NCBI GenBank assembly: GCA_963791145.1
Contig: CAWBRT010000008.1
Coordinates: 1 to 64,000 of the forward strand
Direction: 5' to 3'
Length of the DNA stretch: 64,000 bases
From: CAWBRT01 sp963791145
Lineage (GTDB): Bacteria; Acidobacteriota; Terriglobia; Terriglobales; Acidobacteriaceae
Shown: positions 22,365-32,703 of the stretch, piece by piece
Position numbering within the stretch: position 1 is the stretch's first letter
Layout: each line of letters starts with the position of its first letter
Position numbers and translations under genes: made by a program
The notes under the pieces: model-generated
What the model was told of the DNA's origin: nothing
Databases searched by the model: none
Seen by the model: the letters and a program-made list of their open reading frames with translations, nothing else

Positions 22365-22637
22365 ATGACCGCACTATTCACCTTCGTCGGCTTTGCCGCA
22401 GGTACGCTCACGACTCTGGCCTTTCTGCCGCAGGTGTTGCACACCTATCGCCACAAGTCGGTGGAAGGCCTCTCCTACACCACGCTCGTTACCTTCAGCC
22501 TTGGGGTTGTGCTGTGGTTCGTCTATGGCCTCTATTTGCATTCCTGGCCCATGATTCTGGCCAACGGGGTAACGCTCCTGCTGCAGTTGCCGCTGCTGGT
22601 GATGAAGCTTCGCTACAGCGGGCCGGTGAAGCGCTAG
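22365..22637 (+). CDS. SemiSWEET/PQ-loop sugar transporter
   Basis: The 90-residue protein has three membrane helices (residues ~3-22, 35-56, 60-82) and the PQ motif in TLAFLPQVLHTYRHKSVEGL. A conserved Asn follows in MILANGVTLLLQLPL, at the position that lines the sugar path in SemiSWEETs. The serine/leucine-rich second helix (TFSLGVVLWFVYGLY) is typical. SemiSWEETs dimerise and move sugars by facilitated diffusion. The ATG at 22365 fits the family length. Its TAG stop codon is the first triplet of the 94-bp TIR element. Confidence 0.92.
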   Translation: MTALFTFVGFAAGTLTTLAFLPQVLHTYRHKSVEGLSYTTLVTFSLGVVLWFVYGLYLHSWPMILANGVTLLLQLPLLVMKLRYSGPVKR

Positions 22638-22726
22638 ACCGGATTCGCGGAAGGTATACCCGTGTGGTAGCCGGGCGATCAGCCCGGCGGTGATGCGAAG
22701 GGTACACCCAGTTTGAATCTGCTCTA
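22635..22726 (+). repeat. 94-bp TIR element, complete copy 3
   Basis: The copy runs from TAGACCGGATTCGCGGAAGG to GAATCTGCTCTA, with a central GCCGGGC-GATCA-GCCCGGC hairpin. The right terminal repeat has drifted by two bases compared with copy 2. Its first three bases are the SemiSWEET stop codon. Confidence 0.85.
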
Positions 22727-22913
22727 AGGCATTTTCGGAGACGGTTTAGGTAGGCCGGGAGCAGGTGGTCACGTTTGACGCTCTCTACAGGCAAAACTAT
22801 AATCGGGGCATCCGATCCGAGAGATCTTTCCGTTCGGTTGGAACCCAGGCCAACCCTATTGCTGAAAAGGCTTCGGCGGAATCCTCCAAGGTCTCAAGGA
22901 GTTAAGCAACTCA

Positions 22914-23614
22914 ATGACACGCACTCTTGTCCGTTTTGTTCCGGTTTTGGCCCTGTCTGTTTTCGCTCGCGGCATTTGCCCAGACCGCGACTCCTGCCCC
23001 CGCCGCTGCCGCTCCCGCCGGTGCAACCGCCTCTGGCCCGGGGAAGATTGGGATCGTTAACATCCGCGGCGCCATCGTCAGCACCAACGAGGGTCAGCGC
23101 GATTTCCAGGCGCTGCAGACCAAGTTCAGTCCCAAGCGGAACGAACTGGAAACGCTGAACCGCGAAGTGGAGGATCTGAAGAACCAGCTCAGCAAGACCG
23201 GCGACAAACTGAACGAGGATGCGCGCAACAACCTGCTGCGGCAGATCGATACCAAGCAGAAGAGCCTGAACCGTGCTCTCGAAGACGCGCAGAACGAGTT
23301 TGGGGCGCAGGAGAACGAAATCGCCAATCGGATCGCGCAGAAGCTGGCGGAGGTGCTCGACAAGTACGCCAAGCAGAACGGCTACGCGCTCATCTTCGAC
23401 TACTTCCGGGCAGAGCAGTCCGGTGATCTGGGCTGACGTCAATTCGGTCGACGTAACCCAGGCGCTGGTGGACGCCTACAATGCCGCCACCGGCGTATCG
23501 GCTCCGCCCAAGACCCCCGGCACGGCCGCCGCTCCTGCACCGAAGCCGGCTCCCGCCAAGCCGGCTCCCGCCAAGCCGGCTCCCGCCAAGCCGGCCGGAA
23601 AACCGGCTCAGTAG
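22914..23614 (+). CDS. OmpH/Skp-like periplasmic chaperone with Pro-Ala-Lys tail, frameshifted
   Basis: The gene starts at MTRTLVRFVPVLALSVF in one frame. Near 22968 it continues in another frame with the end of a signal peptide (LAAFAQ) and the mature domain (GKIGIVNIRGAIVSTNEGQR). Long amphipathic helices with high Gln/Asn/Lys content (~60-150) follow. Near 23405 a second shift leads to SGQSSPVIWADVNSVDVTQA and a tail of tandem PAPAK units coded by a 15-bp repeat (~23545-23600). Skp-like proteins chaperone outer-membrane proteins through the periplasm. Both shifts are probably base-calling errors, since all parts are conserved. Confidence 0.82.
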
Positions 23615-23779
23615 AACTCAACTCCGGCGTATGCAAACGCTGCCTGCGCCGGGGACGGATTGCCTGCCGCCTTTTACCGCCAGCGACGGGAAGGGCGGCA
23701 CTGTTCTTCCTGTCGTAGCTGCTTCGGCAGCAGCTGAACGTGCGGTAACCACCCGTACTGGAGCGGTGCTTTTGCACGC

Positions 23780-23878
23780 GGAAGCGAAGGGGGTCCGGTG
23801 ATCCTCCCGGTCTTCAAAACCGGCGAGAGGCGTCTTCGCGACGTCTCTGGTGCGTTCGACTCGCACACGCTTCCGCCA
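23780..23878 (+). tRNA. selC: tRNA-Sec (anticodon UCA)
   Basis: The 99-base sequence folds as a complete selenocysteine tRNA. The acceptor stem GGAAGCG pairs with CGCTTCC, with an eighth A-A position that does not pair. The D arm around TCCGGTGAT is long. The anticodon stem is CCGGT/ACCGG with loop CTTCAAA (TCA at 23814-23816). The variable arm has nine pairs (AGAGGCGTC/GACGTCTCT with one G-U) closed by TTCGC. The T arm is GTGCG-TTCGACT-CGCAC, then discriminator G and an encoded CCA. The TTCGACT loop and UCA anticodon are diagnostic. It implies that this organism decodes UGA as selenocysteine; no other sel gene or selenoprotein was found in the window. Confidence 0.95.
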
Positions 23879-24026
23879 AATGTTTCAATAGTCTAGGCCC
23901 TTTGAACTGTTCATGAGTCGAGGTAGCACGCAAGCGTACTGATCTGCAAGATATGCAGATCACCTCCCAATTGCTCCTGATACACATTAAGCAATATTGC
24001 CCGATACCACCGCGAGTTTATGTGCG

Positions 24027-26432
24027 TCACTGTTTCCGGTTTGCTTCCCAACCGGCCATTTTTTCGCGCGACTCCTTGGCATCGGGAGCATCCGGCACGA
24101 GTTCCAGATAGTGACGCATGCAATTGGCCGCGCCTTGGTAGTTGTTCTGCTGCCCGTAAAGCAGGGCCAGGCTGTACCAGCCTTCCGGCCACATTGGCTG
24201 GGCTTCTAGCGCGCTCTCATAGTTTTCGACCGCGGCGTCGAGGTTCTGATCGTCCAGCGCCTTTTCCGCCACGGCCCGCAGGCGTTCACTTTCGGGGTTG
24301 AGCGGTGGCTTGATGGGATTCGCGCGCCAAGACTTGGCAGCGGCAGCAAAAGCTGAGAAATCTTCCTGGTGGTGCGCCGCATAAACGAGGCGATTGAAGG
24401 CGTCGACGAAATCCTGCGCTGCCAATGCATCTGTCCATGAAAGCACGCTTGCTCCTATGGACGAACGTTGCGGAGTAGGCAGGAAGCCGACAACGTGAAG
24501 CTCCTTCGGCGTAAAACGATTATACGATTTTGGTTCTACTGTTTCCCAACGAATCACCTGGAGGTAGTCTGCCTGAGCAAAAGCAATCGCCAGCTTGTTT
24601 TCATCGGGGCTTATCGTCCTCATCGCGCCCGGCACAAAACCGGTCCATCTGTGCGAGCCCGGCGCGGCAAAGCTGAAGTCGGCGGCTCGCACACGCACAT
24701 CGACCGCTGGCGAGAGAGTGAATTCGACGCACGCCCGCAGAGGGCCCGCTAGCGAGCAGGGGGTTAGTGGGCCAGAGTACTTCTTGGCGATTGCAGCACG
24801 CAGCATGGCGCGGGCTTGCGGGACCGAAAAGGCCATGGCCCGGCCGGGCGGCCGGTCGCCCTTTTTCACCGATGCGGCAGGGGCTACGCTGGGGATTGTT
24901 TCGGCGGCAGGCGTCTTCGCGTCGGCTGGCGACTTGCGGCCCTTTTCATGTTTTGCGCCCCGCCCCTGAGCTTTCTCCAGAAGCTGCACCGTTTCCCGTG
25001 CCGACGCAACTTGCTTCTGGACCTCGGGATCGGCGGGCTTCTCTTTGACTGAATTTTCCTCCGCCTGAAGCCTTATGCTTGCCAGGCGGGGTGGCGTGTT
25101 GCCATCGTGATTCTTGGCTCGGATGTTGGCGCCTTTCTCCAGCAACAGCCTGACAACGTCGGCTTGGCCCTGGGACGCGGCTAGGCCCAGCGTCGTGGTG
25201 CCATTGGTATCCCGGGTCTCGATACTCTCACCCTTCTCCAGCAGGAGCTTTACGACCTCAGGCTTGCCATTCCAAGCAGCGTTGTTGAGGGGGGGGTTGC
25301 CGAAGCGATTTTTGGCCCGGATGTTGGCGCCTTTCTCCAGCAGCAGCCTGACAACGTTAACTTGCCCCTGGTGAGCGGCAAGGCCCAGCGTCGTGGTTCC
25401 ATTAATATCCTGGGCTTCGATGTTCGCTCGCTTCTCGAGCAACAGCCTTACGACATCAGTCTTGCCGTTCCAGGCAGCAAGGTTGAGTGGTGTGTTGCCA
25501 TCGCGGTTCTTGCCCTCGATATCGGCGCCTTTCTCCAGCAGCAGCCTGACAACGTCAACCTGGCCCGGAAACGCGGCAAGACCCAGCGTCGTGGTGCCAT
25601 TAACGTCTCTGGATTCGATATCCGCACTCTTCTCCAGCAGCAGTCTTACGACCTCAACCTTGCCATTCCAGGCAGCCAGGTTGAGTGGTGGATTGCTTTG
25701 CTGGTTCTTGGCTCCAATATTAGCGCCCTTTTCCAGCAGCAGCCTGACAACGTCAGCGTGGCCCTGGAACGCGGCAATGCCCAGCGTCGTGGTGCCATTA
25801 CTACTGTCCTGGGCTTCGATGTTTGCACGCTTCTCAAGTAGCAGCTTGACGACCTCAGTCTTGCCGTTCCAAGCAGCAAGGTTGAGCGGCGTGTTGCCAT
25901 CGACTTTCTTGGCTTCGATGTCGGCGCCTTTCTCCAGTAGCAATTTCACAACGTCTACCTGGCCCTGAAACGCGGCAAGACCCAGCGCCGTGGTGCCATC
26001 GTCTTTTTTGGCTTCGATGTTGGTGCCTGTCTCCAACAGCAGTTTGACAACTTCAACTTGCCCCTGGTGAGCGGCAAGAGCTAACGCCGCGGTGCCATTG
26101 ACATCCTTGGCCGCGATATTCGCACGTTTCTCGAGCAGGAGTCTTACGGCCTCAGTCTTACCATTCCAAGCAGCAAGGTTGAGAGGCGTGTTGCCATCGC
26201 GGTTCTTGGCTTCGATGTTGGCGCCTTCCCCCAAAAGCTGTTGCACTCGCGCGATATCACCGTCGGACGCCGCCTTCAGCAACGCCGCATCCCGCTCGTT
26301 CCCACTGCCGGCCGGCTGCGCGCTGGCCGCTACGTCAAAAACAGCAGTAGCAAACAATGCAAGAGGCGCACTTCCATTTCCGGATAGTGCATGCTTCATG
26401 GTGGCGAGAAAACGGACTACAGGACGACCCAT
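24027..26432 (-). CDS. Exported ankyrin-repeat protein with C-terminal TPR-like segment
   Basis: After a probable signal peptide (APLALFATAVFDVAASAQ) come about twelve and a half 33-residue ankyrin repeats (residues ~50-470). They alternate strictly between two types: one with DGNTPLNLAAWNGKTEVV and one with NGTTTLGLAAHQGQVDVV, each ending LLLEKGANIEAK or similar. A Lys/Glu-rich linker, an unrecognised domain (~560-690) and a TPR-like helical end (LDAAVENYESALEAQPMWPE, WYSLALLYGQQNNYQGAANC) follow. The protein is a scaffold for protein binding, probably in the periplasm or outside. The start is uncertain between ATGs ending at 26432 and 26399. The gene is intact despite its repetitive DNA. 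Confidence 0.88.
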   Translation of the reverse strand: MGRPVVRFLATMKHALSGNGSAPLALFATAVFDVAASAQPAGSGNERDAALLKAASDGDIARVQQLLGEGANIEAKNRDGNTPLNLAAWNGKTEAVRLLLEKRANIAAKDVNGTAALALAAHQGQVEVVKLLLETGTNIEAKKDDGTTALGLAAFQGQVDVVKLLLEKGADIEAKKVDGNTPLNLAAWNGKTEVVKLLLEKRANIEAQDSSNGTTTLGIAAFQGHADVVRLLLEKGANIGAKNQQSNPPLNLAAWNGKVEVVRLLLEKSADIESRDVNGTTTLGLAAFPGQVDVVRLLLEKGADIEGKNRDGNTPLNLAAWNGKTDVVRLLLEKRANIEAQDINGTTTLGLAAHQGQVNVVRLLLEKGANIRAKNRFGNPPLNNAAWNGKPEVVKLLLEKGESIETRDTNGTTTLGLAASQGQADVVRLLLEKGANIRAKNHDGNTPPRLASIRLQAEENSVKEKPADPEVQKQVASARETVQLLEKAQGRGAKHEKGRKSPADAKTPAAETIPSVAPAASVKKGDRPPGRAMAFSVPQARAMLRAAIAKKYSGPLTPCSLAGPLRACVEFTLSPAVDVRVRAADFSFAAPGSHRWTGFVPGAMRTISPDENKLAIAFAQADYLQVIRWETVEPKSYNRFTPKELHVVGFLPTPQRSSIGASVLSWTDALAAQDFVDAFNRLVYAAHHQEDFSAFAAAAKSWRANPIKPPLNPESERLRAVAEKALDDQNLDAAVENYESALEAQPMWPEGWYSLALLYGQQNNYQGAANCMRHYLELVPDAPDAKESREKMAGWEANRKQ

Positions 26433-27073
26433 TCGCGTCACGAGAAACCCCTCTTGTTCTGAACAGGCGCTGTTGCGCAACTCTGCGATAGTAAGACGTT
26501 GCCGAAAAGGCCGCTTGGAAAGCTCAAAACAGACCAAAATTACAACCGGATTTCATCGCGATTCTGTGTCCGGGCAAAGCTCCTGTCAAGAGTGAAGTCG
26601 CGGAGTCACTACATGGGAAGAAGGGGCGCGCGCCGAACGGCCCTTTCACATGCCAGGCACTACTGCCCACAGGACGATTGATCGTCTCGTGAAGTTCCGA
26701 TGTCATCGGTTATGCGGAAGCACCTCACCGACATGCCGGATCAGTTCTGCTAAGTCGGCCAGGGTCCCCTGAAACCGCGTTCTGGGAAGCGACGGCGTGA
26801 CGTGGGTGAGTGGTCGGCCAGTCAGGAGCTATCGGGCAAGCGGTCGTTAATCGAGAGCATCTTGCGCCCTCGTAGTAGCGCCATGCTAGTCCCGGCTTGA
26901 CATCGGTCCGCTTTGCGCTACCATGTCTAGCTCCAATACCTTTTTTACTTTTTCTCCTCTCAGGAAAGGCATCCTCTGCCTGTTCGGTCCTGAGACGGCC
27001 CACAGGTCGAACCTAACATCCGGCTCCATAATCAGGCCCCGATTGCAATAAGACGCTTCGGTTGGAGGTGTCA
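26433..27073. other. Intergenic region between two divergent genes
   Basis: About 640 bases without credible genes. A good ribosome site (GGAGGT) marks the plus-strand gene at 27074. No clear promoter, RNA or repeat was identified. Confidence 0.4.
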
Positions 27074-29388
27074 ATGCACCGAGGGATCGTGCCGGGATCT
27101 TGTGGCTTCTCCTCTTATTATTCCAGCCAAATGCTGCAGGTAGCGGGGGCGGCCAAAGAGAGGACGCCGGCTCATCCAGTCCATCGGCTTTCGGGCCAAG
27201 TTTCCGCTGGCGTCCCAGCGGTGGCAAAGGGGTCGGCTGCCCGCCGCTTGGTGTCTTCGCATCATCGCCGAAGCAGCGCCTTCGAACTGCGCTGGCGCGA
27301 TCTTGCCGGATGGCTTGTGCTGACAGTCTGCACGCTGACCTGCTGGCCTCTACACGCGCAGAGCGTTCTCGCCACGCTGCCAGCGGGCACCAACCCGTAT
27401 GCGGTAGCGGTAAATCCGGTCACCAATCAGATTTATGTCGCCAACAATGGCGGCGGCAGCGTAACCGTGATGAACGGCACGACCGCTTCCGTAGTGGCCA
27501 CCATACCGGTGGGAACCGGCCCGAAGGCGGTGGCGATAAATCCGGTCACGAACCAGGTCTACGTCGCCAATGCCGGTTCCGGCAGCGTAACCGTGATCGA
27601 CGGGAGCGACCAATGCCGTTGCGGCGACCGTGCCGGTGGGAAACACCCCGATGGCGCTGGCGGTGAATCCGGAAACAAACCGCATCTATGTCGCCAACAA
27701 TGGCGGCAGCAGCGTAACCGTGATCAACGGCGCGACCGATTCCGTAGTGACCACCATAACGGTGGGAAACGGTCCGAAGGCGCCACGTTCTCGACTTCCG
27801 CGCTGTCCCAAGGGCTGCACTTGATTGTGGCTATTTACTCGGCCGACTCGAGTTTTGCCAGCGGCACGCAGCAGGCGGGCCAAAGCGTCACCTTTACCGC
27901 TTACGTCACTCCGGACAGCGGCGCCGGTGTGCCTACCGGGTTGACATCGGCAGTTACCGTCGTTGTGGTCGGCCGGGGCAGCACGAGAAACATGTAGCCG
28001 GCCAGATTGCCAGCGGCAGTGTTACCGAAAAGATCGCCGGAGCGACGGCAACGGTCGCCGTGATTTCCGGCGGTGGCCAGAGCGCAACTATCGGAGCGGC
28101 CTTTGGCGCGTCGCTGGTGGTTTCGGTCCTCGACTCGAACAACGTTCCCGTTCCTGGGCAAACCGTCACATTGACGGCTCCGGCGACCGGCGCGAGCCTG
28201 GCGACAACGCCGCTGACCACCGCAACCGACGGCAACGGCCAGGCGACCTTTGCCCCCGGTGCTAACCACACCATCGGCGGCTACTTGGTGACGATTGCCT
28301 CGGGAACAGCCAGCACTACCGCCAGCTTTACTAACACCCGGATCACGTTAACCGTGTCCGGCATCACCGCCGGCAACAAGATCTATGACGGCACCACCAC
28401 GGCAACTCTCGACACCACGGGCGCGACCCTTTCGGGCGTGCTGAGTGGGGACACGGTAACCCTGGTTACCAGCGGGGCGACGGGCGCATTTTCCGATCCC
28501 AACCTCGGCACGGGTAAGACGGTGACCATCAGCGGGCTATCGCTGAGCGGGGCCGCGGCCGGCAATTACATGCTGCCCACGCCACAGGCGGCAACTACGG
28601 CAAACATCACTGTGGGGGCAAACCCAGTACCTGTGATCACCGGGTTGAATCCGGTGCTGGCCGAGGCGGGATCGCAGGCGTTTACGTTGACCGTGAGCGG
28701 GGTGAACTTCGTCTCCGGAGCCGCCTTGCAATGGAACGGTTCGACGCGCGCCACCACCGTGGTCAGCTCCACGCAACTGACAGCGGTGATCACCGCCGCC
28801 GATGTTGCTTCCGTGGGCACGGCGAATGTGACGGTAGTGAATCCAACACCTGGAGGAGGCGCGTCGGCGGCATTCAAGTTCGCCATCGATGGCACCAGTA
28901 GCGCCATCAGCGTGACTGCCCAGAGCACCAGCTTGGATGTACAGGCCGGGCAAAGCGCGAGTGTGGCGGTCACTTTCAGCAGCACAGCTCAGGTGACTCA
29001 AATTTCGGCTACATGCCTGAATCTCCCAGCGGGCACAACCTGCACGTACGACAGCAGCAGCCACACGGTGACGATCCAGACCTCATCGAGTACCCCGCTG
29101 GGCAGTTATCAGGTGCTGGTCATCTTCACCGTTACGCAACAGATTGGCGCCTTGACGCACCAGCGGACACTCCTGGCATCGTGGGTGGCACTGCTGGGAC
29201 TTCCCATTGGCCTGCTGTGGATTGGCAGTACACGCAAGAGGGTATTTCGGCTGGTAATTTTGGGCCTGCTGGGGTTGTGCCTGGCAATATCACTGATAAC
29301 CTGTGGAGGCACAAAATACCTCCAGAGCACACAGTCAACTACGACGACCAGCCAGTCGTCAACCATGTTGATGCTGAATGTCCACTAG
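27074..29388 (+). CDS. Secreted YVTN beta-propeller/Ig-like/TIG surface protein, several frameshifts
   Basis: Blocks in successive frames form one exported protein. These are a late signal segment (GWLVLTVCTLTCWPLHAQ) and YVTN-type propeller blades (TNQIYVANNGGGSVTVMNG, TNQVYVANAGSGSVTVIDG, TNRIYVANNGGSSVTVING). Next come an Ig-like repeat (about 27790-27990), a Big-type domain (PVPGQTVTLTAPATGASL), a YDG-type domain (GNKIYDGTTTATLDTTGATL), and a TIG/IPT domain (VITGLNPVLAEAGSQAFTL). The C-terminus has two hydrophobic helices and a TCGG motif of a kind I recall in acidobacterial surface proteins. Frames change near 27605, 27780 and 28000. Some shifts may be errors; around 27780 propeller sequence joins Ig sequence abruptly, perhaps a real internal deletion. 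The role is probably adhesion or cell-surface binding. Confidence 0.7.
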
Positions 29389-29786
29389 CGAGTATGGCCG
29401 CTCTTGAAGTTACTGGTATCGCGGTGGTTGCTGCCGTCCGGGAATATGCCGATTAGCTTGATGATTGGCATCACTTCGTTCGTAACTCCTTACATTTCTT
29501 CGATCTGGTACATCTCGTTCGGTGGACAAGAAGCGTCATATTGCGACCTGTGTACGCCGATCGTGGGTTGACATTTTCTCATCCTTGCTTTTGTTTGAGA
29601 CTTCGGCTATATCACACTTGTCAAACGGTTAGCACTAACCGGTTCTTCGTAGGGCCATAGGAGGCATTGACACCTGCGCATGCGCGGAGGATTCCTCCTT
29701 GCCCTTGCCGCCGCAGAGATTCGTCGGAGACATGTCGAACCCGGAGCGGATCGTCATCGGACTTAACCTGAACTGTTAGGTCAACC
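29389..29786. other. Intergenic region with a 16-bp palindrome
   Basis: CGGTTAG-CA-CTAACCG at 29626-29641 is a perfect 7-bp inverted repeat about 145 bases before the kinase start, a possible operator. The rest has no recognised gene or RNA. Confidence 0.4.
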
Positions 29787-32058
29787 GTGTCAGAGTTCAC
29801 CTCCAAATCGGGCAACGAGGCCGAAATCAGCGAACGCGACCGAGCGGAACAAGCGCTGCGGGAGAGCGAGGAACGGTTCCGGATTGTGCAGGAACTCTCG
29901 CCCGATGGCTTCACCATCCTTCGTCCCGTGCGCGACAGTCAGGCCCGGGTAATCGATTTCACCTGGGTTTATGAGAACGCCGCCATTGCGCGCATGAACG
30001 GCACGGACCCGCAGAAAGTGTTGGGCAAGCGCCTGCTGGAATTATTCCCCGGCCACCGTGGAACCCGCTTCCTGAAGGCGTATCAGCAGGTCGCGGAGAC
30101 CGGGAAGCAGATTGTCTTCGAGGGCGAGTACGCGGCGGAACAGCTCCCGATATCCTGGTATCGGGTTGTGGTCGTTCCGCTGGGTCAGGATATCGCGATT
30201 CTGGCTCAGGACATTACGGAGCGCAAGCGCACGGAGCGGGTGCTGCGGAGGCAGGCTGAACTGCTGAGGCTGGCCTTTGATGCCATCATTCTGTGGCGGC
30301 TGGATGGAGGCGTCGAGAACTGGAACCTCGGGGCGGAACGGCTGTACGGAATCTCGGAAAGAGAGGCGGTGGGCCGCTCGCCCCATGAGTTGCTGTCAAC
30401 CGTTCATCCCCGGCCGTGGCCTGAGATTAAGGCGATCCTGCTGGAGCAGGGCTTCTGGGAAGGTGAACTGCGCCATCGTACGCGAGACGGCCGCGAGATT
30501 ATCGTCTCCGCCCGAAATCAGCTTGTGCGTGATTCCAGCGGCACGGCGCATGTCCTGGAAATCAATCGTGACATCACCGCGCACAAGCGCGCGGAAGAGG
30601 CACTGCGGCAAAGCGAGGCTAAATACCGGCGCCTGTTTGACAACATCCAGGAGCTGATCACGGTCTACCAAGTGGAGCGGGACGATCAGGGAAGAATCAT
30701 TGAGCGCCGGTTACTCGACGCCAACCCGGCGTTCGTACGTACCGCGAGTCTGTCATCCGTCGACCAGATGCGCGGCAAGACGTCCGGCGAGGTCTTCGGT
30801 GAGAGTTGGTCGGCGTCTCACCTCGATATCGTCCAGCGGGCCATGGATAGTGGCAAGATACTGACGCAGGAAGTTCATCACTCCGAGTCCGGCCGCGACT
30901 ACATCACCACCGTTGTCCCGCTCGATGCTAACACCTACCTGGGCACCGGGCGCGACATCACGGAACGCAAGCAGGCGGAGGAGGCGCTGCGCGCCAGCGA
31001 GAACCGGGTCCGCGCCTTCTTCGAGAATGCGGCGGTCGGAACCTCGGAGGTGGACGGATCCGGGCGTTTCGTGGAGGTCAACCAGCGCCTTTGCCAGATT
31101 ACCGGCTACAGCCGCGAAGAACTGTTGCGGATGACGCCCGCGGAGCTGACGCACCCGGACGATCGGGCCCTGGATCGGGAGCGGCTGGCGCGGTTCTTCC
31201 AAGGAGACTTGCCGGTATACGATGTCGACAAGCGCTACGTCTGCAAAGACGGCGGCGTGATCTGGGTGCATGTCGTGGCGGCGATGATTCGCGACGCCGA
31301 GGGCAAACCATTGCACTCGGCCAGCGTCATACAGGACATTACCGAGCGCAAGCAGGCCGAGCAGGCGCTTTTGCGCAGCGAGAAGCTGGCCTCGGTCGGC
31401 CGCATGGCTGCCACCATCGCCCACGAGATCAACAATCCCCTGGAAACGATCGGGCACGCCCTTTACCTGGCGTCGACCGATCCGGGCAGCTCAGCAGCAG
31501 GCAAAATCGTATCTCGAGCTGGCCGCGCAGGAACTGGAGCGCATTACCCACGTTACCAAACAGACATTGGCTTTCCACCGCGAAGCCAAGGCGCCTGTCT
31601 TGCATGACTTGCGCGAGAGCGTGGATGGCGTCCTGAAGTTATTCGCTGCCAGAATGAAGTCACGGCAGATTGCCGTCGAAAAACGCTATGCCGGGGTCGA
31701 GCCCGTTCCGGTATACAGCGGCGAAGTACAGCAGATGATCTCGAACCTGCTGTCCAACAGCATGGATGCCGTGCCCAGCCATGGCAAGATTTACCTCCGC
31801 CTCTCGCCGGCGGCCATGCGGGACGGAGCACGGGGAGTGCGATTCACGATCGCGGATACCGGGTCGGGGATTCCTCGCGAGGAGGCTAAGAGGATCTTCG
31901 AGCCGTTCTTCACCACCAAGGAAATGATCGGCACCGGCCTGGGACTGTGGGTCACCAAGCAGATCGCGGACAAGCACGGAGCCAGCATACGGGTTCGCAG
32001 CAAGCCCGGCCAAGGGACCGTGTTTTCCATTGTCTTTCCGGCCGCCGGAAGCAGATGA
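29787..32058 (+). CDS. Multi-PAS hybrid-free sensor histidine kinase, frameshifted
   Basis: The protein starts at GTG (29787) and has four PAS domains in tandem (roughly residues 28-145, 155-270, 280-395 and 405-520), each closed by a DITERK-type linker. A HisKA domain follows with the phospho-acceptor His in ATIAHEINNPLE. Near 31490 the frame shifts and the kinase continues with YLELAAQELERITHVTKQTL, then the ATPase domain: N-box ISNLLSNSMDAV, G-boxes ADTGSGIPREEA and GTGLGLWV. There are no membrane helices, so it is a cytoplasmic sensor. A single-domain receiver follows 28 bases downstream. The first kinase box is nearly identical to that of the large kinase at 59731. Confidence 0.88.
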
Positions 32059-32085
32059 AAGAGCTCAGCAGGATGGGTAGTCAGG

Positions 32086-32480
32086 ATGGGTAGAAGGGCG
32101 CCAGAATTCTGGTCGTGGATGACGAGCCGCTGCTCGCCGATACCCTGGCCCTCATCTTCCAACGGGCGGGCTATGCCGCCAGCGCCGTGTACAACGGGGA
32201 AGAGGCACTCGTATTCTGTGCCGCCCACCCGCCCGCAATCGCGGTCACCGACGTTATCATGCCCGGCATGGACGGCATCACTCTGGCGAAGATCATCCAC
32301 CAGTCTTATCCCGCTTGCCGGGTGCTGCTGTTTTCCGGCAACGCGGACACGCAGGCCTTGCTCGAAGCCGCTCGGGAAGAGGGCCATGCCTTCGATGTCC
32401 TGGCAAAACCAGTGCCCCCGTCACAAATGCTCGCCAGGGTGGCGTCGCTGCTCGAGCAGAGATCTTCCTCGCACCTTTGA
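32086..32480 (+). CDS. Single-domain response regulator (CheY-like)
   Basis: The receiver has the acidic patch VVDDEPLLADTL, phospho-acceptor Asp in VTDVIMPGMDGI, a switch Ser in LLFSGNAD and the conserved Lys in VLAKPVP. The ATG at 32086 gives MGRRA and then needs a one-base shift near 32097-32102 to enter the receiver frame at RILVVDDEP. Alternatively translation starts at the GTG at 32115, which would cut the first strand. The gene directly follows the PAS kinase and is its likely phosphorylation partner. There is no output domain, so it may act by protein contact or in a relay. Confidence 0.82.
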
Positions 32481-32703
32481 AGGAAAGCCTGCCTTTTCTC
32501 AATGCACCCCATAAGTTCAGCGGAAGTATCCATTCATCGCTGCAGGCGCCAGCTTATTGTTGCAATGGAGCTCTGGCGGGCCTTCCTGTAAACGATCCCG
32601 AGGTGAAGGGCAAGAGGTAAGCGCCTGGATATTTCCGATTGGCTAACCAACCCGGCATCTGCGGCCCGAATCTTCAGCCCGAGAGAGGATCTGGAGGTCA
32701 ATC

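Noticed and set aside
24980..26330. Regular ~100-base repeats considered as a CRISPR array
   Set aside because: The repeats are continuous coding ankyrin units without unique spacers.
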